Positions 1-8,576 are shown, numbered from the stretch's first letter. The stretch is 48,996 nucleotides of DNA from an uncultured Oscillospiraceae bacterium (GCA_947625045.1 CANQMW010000021.1:1-48996); one strand, 5' to 3'. Notes: a model not told the origin generated them from the sequence alone. Program-made: numbers and translations.

Positions 1-134
1 TCTATGTCCTTGGCCGCGCCGCCCCGGGGGTTGCGGGTGAAGAAGGCGAAGGTGTTGCCGCCCAGGGCGTCGATGCGCCGGCCCATGGCCTCGTACCCAC
101 CGGAGGCGGAGATATGGCATCCGATACGAAACAT
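1..134 (-). CDS. nfo: Deoxyribonuclease IV (endonuclease IV), N-terminal part only
   Basis: The gene starts at 134 and runs off the left edge, so only about 44 N-terminal residues are visible. They read MFRIGCHISASGGYEAMGRR and then, after a short gap, FFTRNPRGGAAKD. This is the characteristic opening of the AP endonuclease 2/Nfo family, including the first metal-site His of the TIM barrel (CHISASGG). The family cleaves DNA 5' to abasic sites in base excision repair and uses three zinc ions. An AGAGAGG ribosome site lies 6-12 bases upstream of the ATG. Identification rests on the N-terminal motif only; the catalytic rest of the protein is outside the window. Confidence 0.85.
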   Translation of the reverse strand, partial: MFRIGCHISASGGYEAMGRRIDALGGNTFAFFTRNPRGGAAKDI

Positions 135-165
135 ATGTGTACCTCTCTGTTGTTTTCTGGCCTTT

Positions 166-174
166 ATTGTATCA
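166..174 (-). promoter_or_regulatory. Putative extended -10 promoter for nfo
   Basis: On the minus strand TGATACAAT (TG-n-TACAAT) lies about 30 bases before the nfo start codon. No good -35 is seen 16-18 bases upstream, which is acceptable for an extended -10 promoter. Inferred from sequence only. Confidence 0.4.
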
Positions 175-212
175 TAGTTTCCGGTAAAATGGAACCGGGC
201 GGTGCCGTATCC

Positions 213-241
213 TTGTGCTTTAAGGGGCGATATGGTACAAT
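213..241 (+). promoter_or_regulatory. Putative sigma-A promoter for the small membrane protein gene
   Basis: TTGTGC (213-218) and TACAAT (236-241) are separated by 17 bases, with a TG one base before the -10 (extended -10). It lies about 46 bases before the ATG at 288 and is divergent from the nfo promoter. Confidence 0.45.
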
Positions 242-287
242 CATGGCATCAGCGCGATAGATCGGGATTTGTGGAGGCATATCGTTT

Positions 288-536
288 ATGGAAAGGCTCA
301 AAGCGATCCTTTTTTCACCCGCAGGGATGAAAATCATAAATGTGCTTTTCTTTCTGACTGTTTTGATACGCAATAATGGGTTTATAATCGTCGCACATCT
401 TGTGTGGGTGCTGTATCTCATTGCCACGATCAAGAACACCGCCGACAAAACGCTTAAAGCGGCATATCGGGTAATGGTCATTTACGCGGTCGTGATAATT
501 GCCGCCAACGGGTACTTCCTGATACATGGGAATTGA
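288..536 (+). CDS. Small two-helix membrane protein of unknown function
   Basis: This 82-residue protein has no family I recognise. Two hydrophobic stretches are visible, at about residues 17-45 (IINVLFFLTVLIRNNGFIIV region, possibly continuing as a second pass) and 62-79 (VMVIYAVVIIAANGYFLI). They are joined by a short charged loop, so it is probably an integral membrane protein. A GGAGG site at 273-277 lies 10 bases before the ATG, and a promoter with an extended -10 sits upstream, which supports a real gene. It is less GC-rich than its neighbours. It stands alone between nfo and the convergent csaB terminator. No function is proposed. Confidence 0.6.
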   Translation: MERLKAILFSPAGMKIINVLFFLTVLIRNNGFIIVAHLVWVLYLIATIKNTADKTLKAAYRVMVIYAVVIIAANGYFLIHGN

Positions 537-602
537 CCGCATTGTAAGATGATGTTTTGACGGCTTTGATAACTTCCCGTTTGCCGGGCCAAACAAAACA
601 GA

Positions 603-628
603 GCGGGAGCATCGGATGATGCTCCCGC
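603..628 (-). terminator. Intrinsic terminator downstream of csaB
   Basis: An 11-bp perfect stem (603-613 with 618-628) has a 4-base loop. On the minus strand it is followed by TCTGTTTTG. It sits 15 bases past the csaB stop and could also stop rightward transcription from the small membrane protein gene. Confidence 0.65.
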
Positions 629-642
629 CCTTATGCTATCGA

Positions 643-1698
643 TCAATCTCCCGCCAGGAGCTCCGCCGCGGCGGAGAGGCTGGTCTGCTCCCGGGTGCGG
701 AGGGTACGGGCGGCGGCGGACAGGTGCTCCCCGTCCAGGTGCATGGCGAAGTCCGCAAGCTCCTTAAGGCTCTCCGCCGTCACGTCCTCCAGCGCCGCCA
801 TGGGCAGGCCCGCGTCGGCGCAGAAGGCGTCCACCTTGGGGTCATAGCTTATCCCCCCGGCGGGCACCATGTCCCGCAGCGCGAACACCAGTCCGTGCAG
901 GCGCATGGAGAGCACCAGGCTCATCCGGCCCACCCGCTTGGGGTCCGAGGAGACCTGATAGGGCACATCTTTAAGCGCCGCGGCCACGGGCCGCACGGCC
1001 TCCCGGTCCCCGGGGGCCAGACAGATGAACAGGGGAGCCAGCTTATACCGCTCCCAGACGTAGCGGGCCGCCTCGGCGAAGCCGCCGGCATGGGCGTCGA
1101 AGCCCGGCCAGGGCCGGAGGATGAAGGCGGCCTTCCGCTCCCGCTCGCCCCCCGCCGGGGGCAGGCCTAGGGCCGGGTCCGCGGACAGCAGCATCCGGGG
1201 CCTCGTCACGCCCCAGCTCTCCAGCGTTTTCAGCGTAGTCTCATCCCGGGCGGCGATGACGTCGGCGTACTCGTTCAGATACCGGGCGGCACGGTCCCGG
1301 GCCTTGTCCGAGCGGATGGGCCCCGCCCCGGCGCCGTAGAGCATGGTGGCGCAGCCCATGGCCTTGGCGGCGCGCAGCAGCAGCAGGTAGTACCACAGGC
1401 TCCGGCGGCTGGTCACGTCCTGCAAAAGGCTCCCGCCGCCTAAGATGAACAGCTTCGCCCGGCCCATGGCCCCGAGCCAGCCCAGCCCGTTCAGCCGCCC
1501 CACGCCTGCGGCCCGGACGGACCGCGCGGTCTCTTTGGGGCGGCGGGAGACGACGCAAAGGGGCATGTCCCTCTCCAGCCGCCGCAGGGCGGCGGCAATG
1601 GCCGTGAGGGACGCGTCGTCCCCGGCGTTGGACATGCCGTAGGCGCCGGCGAGCACGGCGCCTCTTCGCTGGTCGGATGGCTTTTTGAGCCAGGTCAT
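643..1698 (-). CDS. csaB: Polysaccharide pyruvyl transferase (CsaB type)
   Basis: A 351-residue protein starting MTWLKKPSDQ; the ATG at 1698 was chosen because GGAGG lies 7 bases before it. The N-terminal nucleotide/sugar-binding pattern GAYGMSNAGDDASL (about residues 18-31) and the C-terminal SMRLHGLVFA...GISYDPKVDAF block are hallmarks of the PS_pyruv_trans family. CsaB proteins transfer pyruvate from PEP to secondary cell-wall polysaccharide, making the ligand for SLH-domain surface proteins; that role here is inferred from family. Length matches the family. It is separated from the hexuronate operon upstream by a terminator and has its own terminator, so it is probably a single-gene unit. 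No S-layer gene is in the window. Confidence 0.85.
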   Translation of the reverse strand: MTWLKKPSDQRRGAVLAGAYGMSNAGDDASLTAIAAALRRLERDMPLCVVSRRPKETARSVRAAGVGRLNGLGWLGAMGRAKLFILGGGSLLQDVTSRRSLWYYLLLLRAAKAMGCATMLYGAGAGPIRSDKARDRAARYLNEYADVIAARDETTLKTLESWGVTRPRMLLSADPALGLPPAGGERERKAAFILRPWPGFDAHAGGFAEAARYVWERYKLAPLFICLAPGDREAVRPVAAALKDVPYQVSSDPKRVGRMSLVLSMRLHGLVFALRDMVPAGGISYDPKVDAFCADAGLPMAALEDVTAESLKELADFAMHLDGEHLSAAARTLRTREQTSLSAAAELLAGD

Positions 1699-1715
1699 GG
1701 GGTGTCCTCCCGGAT

Positions 1716-1747
1716 GAAAAATGGGGACGCGCGGAGAGCGCATCCCC
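1716..1747 (-). terminator. Intrinsic terminator of the hexuronate operon
   Basis: On the minus strand a 10-bp stem (1738-1747 with 1723-1732, one G-U pair) with loop of 5 is followed by ATTTTTC. It lies 20 bases after the HIT gene stop and before csaB, so it marks the end of the uxa transcript. Confidence 0.75.
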
Positions 1748-1766
1748 TTGGGTATGGTGGTATGGT

Positions 1767-2186
1767 TTACAGGTTCGCCTTGATCTTTTCGATCATCTCG
1801 GCGTACTCGGCCTCGGTGAGGGTGGTCCTGCCGGGGTTCATCTGGAACACGCCGCCCCACTCAAACTGGTCCTTGTACTTGGGAACCAGGTGGAAGTGGA
1901 GATGGCAGCCCCCGTCGCCGTAAGCGCCGTAGTTCACCTTGTCGGGGTGGAAGGCGGCGTGGATGGCGCGGGAGGCCCGGGCCACGTCGGCGAAGAAGGC
2001 GGTGCGGTCTTCATCGGAGATGTCCACGAGCTCGCTGACGTGGTCCTTGTAGGCCACGATGCAGCGGCCGGGGTGGCTCTGCTCCCTGAAGAGGATGAGA
2101 GAACTCACGCTCAAATCGCAGATATAGATGCCGAAGGCATCCAGAAGCTCGCCCCGCATGCAGTAGCCGCAGTTTTGGTCTTTCAT
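1767..2186 (-). CDS. HIT family protein (histidine triad hydrolase)
   Basis: A 139-residue protein with the histidine triad H95-L-H97-F-H99 followed by LVP, which defines the HIT superfamily of nucleotide phosphoramidate hydrolases and transferases. An N-terminal C6-x2-C9 pair with H49 resembles the structural zinc site of some HIT proteins. An AAGGAG site precedes the ATG. It begins 15 bases after the uxaA stop and is the last gene before the operon terminator, so it is co-transcribed with hexuronate catabolism, although no pathway link is known. Substrate is unknown. Confidence 0.85.
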   Translation of the reverse strand: MKDQNCGYCMRGELLDAFGIYICDLSVSSLILFREQSHPGRCIVAYKDHVSELVDISDEDRTAFFADVARASRAIHAAFHPDKVNYGAYGDGGCHLHFHLVPKYKDQFEWGGVFQMNPGRTTLTEAEYAEMIEKIKANL

Positions 2187-2201
2187 ATCATGCTCCTTTT
2201 C

Positions 2202-3680
2202 TCAGAGGACGACGCCGTCCTTGAAGATGGATATCTCCCGGGCGCCGTGCTTTTCGGCCTTGGTCTGCTCACCGCCCGCCACGGCCAGCACGAAGTCCAG
2301 AAGCCGCTTGCCCGTCACGTCCAAGTCCTCGCCCTGGGCGGCGGTGCCGGCGTTGAAGTCTATCCAGTCCCGCTTTTTGTCGTACAGGGCGGTGTTGGTG
2401 GAGATCTTCACCGTAGGGGCGGGGGCGCCGAAGGGGGTGCCCCGGCCGGTGGTGAACAGGATGATGTGTGCCCCGGCGGCGGTGAGGGCCGTGGCGCTGA
2501 CCAGGTCGTTGCCCGGGCCGGAGAGCATGTTGAGGCCCTTCTTCGTGACGGCCTCGCCGTAGCCCAGAACGTCCACCACCTGGGCGCTGCCGCCCTTCTG
2601 CACGCAGCCGCAGGACTTGTCCTCCAGCGTGGTGATACCGCCGGCCTTGTTGCCGGGGCTGGGGTTTTCATAGACCACCTGGCCGTGGCTTGTGAAGTAA
2701 TGCTTGAAGTCCTCCACCATCTTCACGGCCTTGTCGAACACTTCTTTGCTCTCGCAGCGGTTGAACAAAATGCTCTCCGCGCCGAACATCTCCGGGACTT
2801 CCGTGAGCACCGTGGAGCCGCCGGCGGCGATGAGAAGGTCGGAGAATCGGCCCACGGCGGGGTTCGCGGTGATACCGGACAGGCCGTCGGAGCCGCCGCA
2901 CTTCATGCCGATGACCAGCTCGGAGGCGGAGATATCCTCCCGCCGGAAGGTGCCCACGTAATCGGCCAGTTCCTTCAAAAGGGCGGAGGCCGCGGCGATC
3001 TCGTCCGGCTCCTCCTGACAGATGAGGAACTTCACCCGCCTGTCGTCCCAGTCGCCCAGCTCCTGCTTGAACTGGTCCATGGTCAGGTTCTCGCACCCCA
3101 GGCCCAGCACCAGCACGCCCCCCGCGTTGGGGTGGCGGGCCAGGGCGGCCAGGAGCTTTCTCGTCTGGGCGTGGTCGTCTCCCATCTGGCTGCAGCCAAA
3201 GGGGTGGGGGAAGGTGTAGAGCCCGTCGATGGAACCGGTGACCAGGTGCTGGTTCTGCTCTACCAGCTGCTTGGCCACGCTGTTGACGCAGCCCACGGTG
3301 GGCAGGATCCATATCTCGTTGCGCACCGCCGCCCGGCCGTCGGGCCGGCGGTAGCCCTTGAAGGTATATTCCGCCTTCGCGGGCATGGGCAAAACCTTGT
3401 GGTCGTAGGTATATTCCCCGTCCTCGGAAAGGCCGGTGCGTACGTTGTGGGTGTGGACCCACTCACCGGCTGAGATGGGGGCCTTGGCCAGGCCGATGAC
3501 GCAGCCGTACTTCACCACCTGCCCGCCCTCGGGGATGGGGGAGAGGGCCAGCTTATGGCCCCGCTTCACGTCTTCGGCGGCGGTGACGGGTATCCCCTGG
3601 ACCTCCAGGGCTTCGCCCTTGGCTATGTCCTCCAGGGCCACCGCCACGTTGTCCGCGGGATGGATGCGGATGAGCTTCAT
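2202..3680 (-). CDS. uxaA: Altronate dehydratase
   Basis: A 492-residue protein matching UxaA in length. It dehydrates D-altronate to 2-keto-3-deoxygluconate, the third step of the galacturonate branch. The N-terminus (about 1-95, MKLIRIHPADNVAVAL...) is the SAF domain. The C-terminal UxaA/GarD domain contains conserved Cys/His stretches such as GCVNS, HPFGCSQMGDDH, LGLGCEN and MKCGGSDGLSGITANPAVG. Its start overlaps the uxaB stop by 4 bases (ATGA), indicating translational coupling. 2-keto-3-deoxygluconate kinase and aldolase genes, needed for the next steps, are not in this window. Confidence 0.95.
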   Translation of the reverse strand: MKLIRIHPADNVAVALEDIAKGEALEVQGIPVTAAEDVKRGHKLALSPIPEGGQVVKYGCVIGLAKAPISAGEWVHTHNVRTGLSEDGEYTYDHKVLPMPAKAEYTFKGYRRPDGRAAVRNEIWILPTVGCVNSVAKQLVEQNQHLVTGSIDGLYTFPHPFGCSQMGDDHAQTRKLLAALARHPNAGGVLVLGLGCENLTMDQFKQELGDWDDRRVKFLICQEEPDEIAAASALLKELADYVGTFRREDISASELVIGMKCGGSDGLSGITANPAVGRFSDLLIAAGGSTVLTEVPEMFGAESILFNRCESKEVFDKAVKMVEDFKHYFTSHGQVVYENPSPGNKAGGITTLEDKSCGCVQKGGSAQVVDVLGYGEAVTKKGLNMLSGPGNDLVSATALTAAGAHIILFTTGRGTPFGAPAPTVKISTNTALYDKKRDWIDFNAGTAAQGEDLDVTGKRLLDFVLAVAGGEQTKAEKHGAREISIFKDGVVL

Positions 3681-5155
3681 CCCTGGACCTCCTTCATGGC
3701 CTCATAGGGCCCCACGGTCTCGATGCGCTCCAGAGCCTTGGCCACAGCCTCCTCGAAGCCGGGGATGGCGGCCAGGACGCCGTCCCACATCTTCTCATTG
3801 TTGACCACGGCGTGGGTGATGGCCTTGGCGTCGTCGTCCTTGTGGTCATAGTAGAAGTCCAGCACCCACCCGTCGTCCTTCACGGCGTAGGTGTCCGCGC
3901 CCCGGACGCCGGTGAGGCAGTTCTCGCCCCGCTCCTTGGCGTTGTGGTAGAAGGCGATGTAGGCGGCAAAGGAGAAGGTGATGCAGGGGGGCAGCTTGCC
4001 CACCCGCTTTACATACTCTGTGAGGCTGGGCATGACCCGGGCCTTCCACTTGGCGGTGGAGTTCAGGGAGATGTCCAGCAATGCGTGGTCGATGTAGGGG
4101 TTGTTGAACCGCTGGCTCACCGCCGCGGCGAAGTCCAGCAGGTCCTCCTTGGGCAGGTCCAGGGTGGGGATGATCTCGTCGTAAATGGTCTTGTTCATGA
4201 ACCCATGGATGACCTCGTCCTCCATGCAGCTGCGGACGATGTTCTGGCCGGCCAGATACGCCCCCAGGACCATGGTGGTATGGGCGCCGTTCAGGATGCG
4301 GACCTTCCGCTGCTTGTAGGGGGTGTGGTCGTCCACCACGATGATGGGCAGGCCGGCCTTTTCAAAGGGCAGCTCATCCTTGATGGACTGGGGGCCCTCG
4401 ATGACCCAGAAGCCGAACACCTCGCCGGTGTCGATGATGTTGTCCTGGTAGCCCAGCTCCTCACAGATGGCCGCGGCCTCCTTCTTGGGGTAGCCGGTGA
4501 CGATGCGGTCAACCAGGGTGGAGCAGAAGAGGTTCTCGCCCATGGCCCAGGTCTTGAACTCATCCCCCAGGCCCCACATGTCGATGTACTGGCCTACGCA
4601 CTTTTTCAGCTCGTCGCCGTTGTGGTCGATGAGCTCGCAGCTAAGGATGATGAACCCGGGCAGGCCCTGCTTGTGGCGCTCATAGAGGAACTGGGTGAGC
4701 TTGCCGGGGAAGCTGGAGGCGGGCTTATCGTCGAACTTGCAGGCCGGGTCGAAGACGATACCGGCCTCGGTGGTGTTGGACACCAGGAACCGCAGGTCGG
4801 GGTTCTTGGCGCAGTCCAGAAGGGCCTGGAAGTCCTCGTAGGGGTTCAGGCACCGGCTGACGCAGGAGATGACCCGCTTGCGGTTGACCTGCTGGCCGTT
4901 CTCACGGCCCCGGAGGAACAGGGTGTACAGCCCCTCCTGGTCGTTGATCATGGGGGCCAGGCCCGGGGCGATGGGCTGGGTCAGGACCACCTTGGCGTTG
5001 AAACCGGCGGTCTCGTTCATCATGTCGATGAAGTAGTCCACGAAGGCCCGCAGGAAGTTGCCCTCGCCGAACTGCAATACCCGCTCGGGGGCATCTTTCA
5101 GAAGATACCCGTCGTAGCCCTGGTCCGCAAGAGTTTTGTAGCTGAGCTTTTCCAT
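3677..5155 (-). CDS. uxaB: Tagaturonate reductase (altronate oxidoreductase)
   Basis: A 492-residue member of the mannitol dehydrogenase family that reduces D-tagaturonate to D-altronate with NADH in the cytoplasm. The N-terminal FGEGNFLRAFVDYF segment (about residues 29-42) is the typical nucleotide-binding opening, and the central VRILNGAHTTMVLGAYLAG segment is the conserved signature of the family's C-terminal domain. It starts 3 bases after the MFS gene stop and overlaps uxaA by 4 bases, so it is embedded in the operon. Length and context separate it from fructuronate reductase (UxuB), which usually travels with uxuA. Confidence 0.93.
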   Translation of the reverse strand: MEKLSYKTLADQGYDGYLLKDAPERVLQFGEGNFLRAFVDYFIDMMNETAGFNAKVVLTQPIAPGLAPMINDQEGLYTLFLRGRENGQQVNRKRVISCVSRCLNPYEDFQALLDCAKNPDLRFLVSNTTEAGIVFDPACKFDDKPASSFPGKLTQFLYERHKQGLPGFIILSCELIDHNGDELKKCVGQYIDMWGLGDEFKTWAMGENLFCSTLVDRIVTGYPKKEAAAICEELGYQDNIIDTGEVFGFWVIEGPQSIKDELPFEKAGLPIIVVDDHTPYKQRKVRILNGAHTTMVLGAYLAGQNIVRSCMEDEVIHGFMNKTIYDEIIPTLDLPKEDLLDFAAAVSQRFNNPYIDHALLDISLNSTAKWKARVMPSLTEYVKRVGKLPPCITFSFAAYIAFYHNAKERGENCLTGVRGADTYAVKDDGWVLDFYYDHKDDDAKAITHAVVNNEKMWDGVLAAIPGFEEAVAKALERIETVGPYEAMKEVQG

Positions 5156-5158
5156 GAT

Positions 5159-6346
5159 TTATACCCTTCCTTTTTTAGAATCGATTTTATAACTCCCGTA
5201 ACTCAGGAGGATGGATACGAGCAGAAGCCCGGTGAACACCGCCACCAGGGTCATGCCGGCCCGGATGCCCGCCCGCTCGGCGGCAAAGCCAACCAGGGCG
5301 GGGGTTATCACGCCGCCGATGGAGCCGGTGAGGATGAGGATGGAGCAGCCGAAGTCGTTGCCCCGGATGCAGTCGGAGCCGAAGGCGAAGGCGCTGGGGT
5401 AGATGGTGGCCATGAACAGCCCCGTGCCCATGAGCCCCGCCAGGACCAGGCCGCCGGTGCGGCTGAACAAAAGCAGCAGGAAGCAGGCGAAGAGGCCTAT
5501 CCCGTCCACCAGCAGCATGACGGGGCGGGGGACCTTTCCCGTGACAGCGGCGCCGATCATCCGGCCGAAGAAGATCACCAGCCACAGAAGGCTGTTCATC
5601 ATCTGGGACATGTCGGCGCTCAGTATGCCCGCGTCCTGGAAGTAGGTCACGAGCCACCCCACGATGGCGTACTCCGCGGAGATGTAGAAAAAGAGCATGG
5701 CGCTGCCCAGCCAGAACTGCTTCACCTTCAAAAAGCTCTTGTCCACGGTCCTCACGCCCCTGGCGTGGTTCTCCGGGGGCAGGGGCATTTTCGCGTAGAC
5801 GAGAAGCTGGGCAAGGCACAGGACCATCAAAAGCCCCGCCACCAGCCGCCAGCCCATGGCTGGCCACCGCCGGGAGAACACCACCAGGATGATGGGGCTC
5901 AAAAGCGCCCCCACGGCGAAGGCGCCGTGCAGCAGGTTATAGCCCCTGGCCGCCTTTTCCCCGGGCAGGGTGGAGACCATAGTGTTGGAGAAGTTGGAGT
6001 TGCCGCCCCGGGCCACGCCGGTCATGAAGAAGGCGGCGATCATGAAGATGGGCGCGCCCAGGCCGCTCAAAAATATGAGGTAGGCCACGGCCATCCATAC
6101 CGCCAGGGACAGGATGCTCTTCCGCCGGCCCAGGAGGGCGGGCAGCACGCCGGCGACGATGGTGGCCAGCATGTTGCCCGTGCTCTGGCAGCTCAAGAGC
6201 ACCCCGGTCAGGTCGTAGTTGAACCCATAGGTCTCCCGCAGGAACGGGATGAAGGAGCCCAGGGGCTGGCTGGCAGCGCCGCTGGCGAAAAAGGCGAATA
6301 ATACGCAATAGAGAAGACGGTTTTGCTGTTTTTCTTCCAAGGTCAA
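5159..6346 (-). CDS. Major facilitator superfamily transporter, probably for hexuronates
   Basis: A 395-residue protein with about 12 hydrophobic segments. A LLGRRKSI loop between the second and third helices fits the MFS motif A position. Two TTG starts are possible: 6346 (a GGAAG only 3 bases away) or 6340 (9 bases, better spacing); no ATG fits. It lies between uxaC and uxaB with gaps of 12 and 3 bases, so uptake of a hexuronate or related sugar acid is inferred from context only. The same locus also encodes a TRAP transporter, so the two may have different substrates. Confidence 0.8.
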   Translation of the reverse strand: MTLEEKQQNRLLYCVLFAFFASGAASQPLGSFIPFLRETYGFNYDLTGVLLSCQSTGNMLATIVAGVLPALLGRRKSILSLAVWMAVAYLIFLSGLGAPIFMIAAFFMTGVARGGNSNFSNTMVSTLPGEKAARGYNLLHGAFAVGALLSPIILVVFSRRWPAMGWRLVAGLLMVLCLAQLLVYAKMPLPPENHARGVRTVDKSFLKVKQFWLGSAMLFFYISAEYAIVGWLVTYFQDAGILSADMSQMMNSLLWLVIFFGRMIGAAVTGKVPRPVMLLVDGIGLFACFLLLLFSRTGGLVLAGLMGTGLFMATIYPSAFAFGSDCIRGNDFGCSILILTGSIGGVITPALVGFAAERAGIRAGMTLVAVFTGLLLVSILLSYGSYKIDSKKGRV

Positions 6347-6358
6347 GTGCTTCCTTTT

Positions 6359-7795
6359 TTACAAATCGAAATACCTTGCCGCGTTATAGTAGCAGATGCC
6401 CTCGACGATCTTCTTCAGCGCTGCGTCGTCGGCGGGATACTCGCCGTTCTCCACCCAGTGGCCGATGAGGTTGCACAGGATGCGGCGGAAGTAGTCGTGG
6501 CGGGCATAGGAGAGGAAGGAGCGGGAGTCGGTGAGCATGCCCACGAAGTTGCCCAGAAGACCCAGGTTCGCCAGGGACTTCATCTGGGCCTCCATGCCGC
6601 TCTTGGTGTCGTTGAACCACCAGGCGGAGCCGTGCTGGATCTTGCCGGGGATCTCGTCGGACTGGAAGCAGCCCAGCATGGTGCCCAGCTGCTCGTTGTC
6701 GGCGGGGTTCAGGGAGTAGAGGATGGTCTTGGGGCACTTCCCCTCCATGTCCAGGGCGGACAGGAACCGGGCGATGTCGCCGCCGCAGGTGTTCTGGGCG
6801 ATCATGTCAAAGCCGGTGTCCGGGCCCATCTTGGCGTACATGCGCTCGTTCATGTTCCGAAGGCAGGAGTAGTGCAGCTGCATGGCGATGCCCAGGCGGT
6901 GGTATTCCTTCCCCAGGTGCAGGAGAATGGCGGTCTGATAGCCCTCCGCCTGCTCCAGGGTGACCTCGCCGCCGGCCATGACCTTTTTGAAGGCCGCGTC
7001 CGCCGCCACGTCGCTCACCGGGCGGAAGGGGATGTAGTCCAGGCCGTGGTCGCTGGCCCGGCAGCCCAGCTTTTTGAAGAACTCCAGCCGCTGGGTGAGC
7101 GCTTCGCACACATCGGAGACGCTGTCCAGGGACTTTTTGCCCACGCTGGCGGCCAGCTTTCCGATGTACTCGGCGAAGCCGGGCTTATTGATGTTGATGG
7201 CCTTGTCGGGGCGGAAGGAGGGGCAGACCTTGAACTGGATGGTGGGGTCCGCGGCGATCTTCTCGTGCCATTCCAGGGTGTCGATGGGGTCGTCGGTGGT
7301 GCCGATGAAGGCCACGTTGGCCTGCTGGATGAGGCCCCGGACGGTCATCTTGGGGTCGTTTTGCAGCTTATCCTTGGCCATGTCCCAGACCTCGTCCACG
7401 GTCTCGGGGCAGAGGTATTTCTCGTAGCCGAAGAATTTGTGCAGCTCCAGGTTGCACCAGTGGTACATGGGGTTGCCGATGGCCATGACCAGGGTCTCGG
7501 CGAACTTTTCAAGGCGCTCCTTGTTGGGCTTGTGGCCGGACACATAGTCCTCGTTCACGCCGTTGGAGCGCATCAGGCGCCACTTGTAGTGGTCGCCGAA
7601 GAAGCTGCCGTCCGGGTTCTCGCCCCCCAGCCACACCTGGGTCAGGTCCTCGAACTTCCGGTCCTCATATATCTCCTGGGGCGGGATATGGCAGTGGTAG
7701 TCCACCAGGGGCAGGGGCTCGGCGTAGTCGTGGAAAAGATGCTTCGCGGTCTCGGTCTCCAGTAGGAAGTCCTTGTCCATAAATGCTTTTGCCAT
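6359..7795 (-). CDS. uxaC: Glucuronate isomerase (uronate isomerase)
   Basis: A 478-residue amidohydrolase-fold enzyme converting D-glucuronate to D-fructuronate and D-galacturonate to D-tagaturonate. The metal-binding H34-x-H36 (VDYHCHIPP) near the N-terminus, the WRLMRSNGV segment and the GMLTDSRSFLSYARHDYFRR stretch near the C-terminus are typical of UxaC. Length matches the family. The upstream gene ends 18 bases before its ATG and the MFS gene follows after 12 bases, consistent with one polycistronic message. With uxaB and uxaA in order, galacturonate degradation is the most likely main task. Confidence 0.96.
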   Translation of the reverse strand: MAKAFMDKDFLLETETAKHLFHDYAEPLPLVDYHCHIPPQEIYEDRKFEDLTQVWLGGENPDGSFFGDHYKWRLMRSNGVNEDYVSGHKPNKERLEKFAETLVMAIGNPMYHWCNLELHKFFGYEKYLCPETVDEVWDMAKDKLQNDPKMTVRGLIQQANVAFIGTTDDPIDTLEWHEKIAADPTIQFKVCPSFRPDKAININKPGFAEYIGKLAASVGKKSLDSVSDVCEALTQRLEFFKKLGCRASDHGLDYIPFRPVSDVAADAAFKKVMAGGEVTLEQAEGYQTAILLHLGKEYHRLGIAMQLHYSCLRNMNERMYAKMGPDTGFDMIAQNTCGGDIARFLSALDMEGKCPKTILYSLNPADNEQLGTMLGCFQSDEIPGKIQHGSAWWFNDTKSGMEAQMKSLANLGLLGNFVGMLTDSRSFLSYARHDYFRRILCNLIGHWVENGEYPADDAALKKIVEGICYYNAARYFDL

Positions 7796-7813
7796 GATGC
7801 TAACTCCTTTTCA

Positions 7814-8353
7814 TTATGTATTGCTGCCCCCCCGGTCCTTGCGCTTGGCCTCGGGGACGTGTGTACATATAAAAGCCCACATAGGGCCGCTGCCCTCGCC
7901 GGGGTCGGGCAGGAGATAGGCCTGGTTGTCGCTGACATAGAGGGCCATGCAGGCCTTGAGGCGCACGGCGAGATAGATGCTGTCCCAGCCGTAGTCCACG
8001 TGGTTTTCCCGCACCGTCACGGTCATCCCGGCGTCGGTGAGGTCCAGAGTATAGGCCAGGGGGGCCGTGGAGAGCTTTAATTGCTTCGATTGGGCCCGGA
8101 TGGAGAGGAAGAAGGCCAGGATGTACCATATGGGCAGCACCAGGCCGATGGTCAGCAGCACCGTGCCCAGCATCACCGCCCCCTGGCGGATGGAGCGCAT
8201 AGCAAAGCACGCCACGGCGAAGGCGCACATGATGAGCGCGAAGAGGGCCGGTCCCTTCCAGCGCCGGCGGCGGACCAATACGTCATATATGGAGAAGGAG
8301 CGGAACACCGCCGGGGTGATGCGCCCTTCGATATGGTATTCGTGCTTATCCAT
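7814..8353 (-). CDS. Membrane protein of unknown function with a C-terminal YcxB-like/PH-like domain
   Basis: A 179-residue protein if the ATG at 8353 is used (GGGGGA 8 bases upstream); an ATG at 8359 has poor spacing. Two hydrophobic helices occur at about residues 36-50 and 58-82. They are followed by a soluble part (about 84-160) with the strand pattern TLDLTDAGMTVTVRENHVDYGWDSIYLAVRLKA, which resembles YcxB/PH-like domains. That family assignment is tentative. It is the first gene of the leftward uxa operon, 18 bases upstream of uxaC, an odd place for such a protein. A role in sensing or transport is possible but not shown. Confidence 0.65.
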   Translation of the reverse strand: MDKHEYHIEGRITPAVFRSFSIYDVLVRRRRWKGPALFALIMCAFAVACFAMRSIRQGAVMLGTVLLTIGLVLPIWYILAFFLSIRAQSKQLKLSTAPLAYTLDLTDAGMTVTVRENHVDYGWDSIYLAVRLKACMALYVSDNQAYLLPDPGEGSGPMWAFICTHVPEAKRKDRGGSNT

Positions 8354-8482
8354 GGGCATAGTCCCCCTATCCACCTAATCATCCATGGTCATATTTGCAC
8401 AGCGAACAGTTTTTTGCAAGTCTTCCAAGCCATTTTTGTCGCTTTAAACAAAAAAATTGCCAAAATTTCTTCAATCTGCGAA

Positions 8483-8511
8483 TGGACCAAATTGTATATT
8501 TGTGCTATATT
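8483..8511 (+). promoter_or_regulatory. Putative sigma-A promoter of the TRAP operon
   Basis: TGGACC (8483-8488), a 17-base spacer and TATATT (8506-8511) with TG one base upstream (extended -10). The predicted start of transcription is near 8518. It lies in an AT-rich region shared with the divergent uxa operon. Confidence 0.55.
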
Positions 8512-8520
8512 TTTTGTGTT

Positions 8521-8535
8521 CAGAGTCGTTCTCTG
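8521..8535. promoter_or_regulatory. Candidate operator just downstream of the TRAP promoter
   Basis: An inverted repeat CAGAG-TCGTT-CTCTG covers about +4 to +18 relative to the predicted transcription start, a usual place for a repressor site. No regulator gene lies next to it, and the arms are only 5 bp, so this is weak. Confidence 0.25.
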
Positions 8536-8576
8536 GATGAGTACACATGTCAAAAATTTTTTAGGAGGACCTGAAA

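Noticed and set aside
3812-6301. An 829-codon open frame on the plus strand, and similar long antisense frames at 1890-3473, 27862-30327 (minus) and 33392-36304
   Set aside because: They lie opposite clear genes. High G/C at third codon positions suppresses stops in the antisense frame, and their translations are low-complexity Gly/Ala/Val/His/Arg-rich with no domains.
8395-8419. TTGCA...TGCAA inverted repeat in the uxa/TRAP intergenic region as a regulator site
   Set aside because: The arms are only 5 bp with a 15-base gap and occur in AT-rich DNA, so chance is likely.
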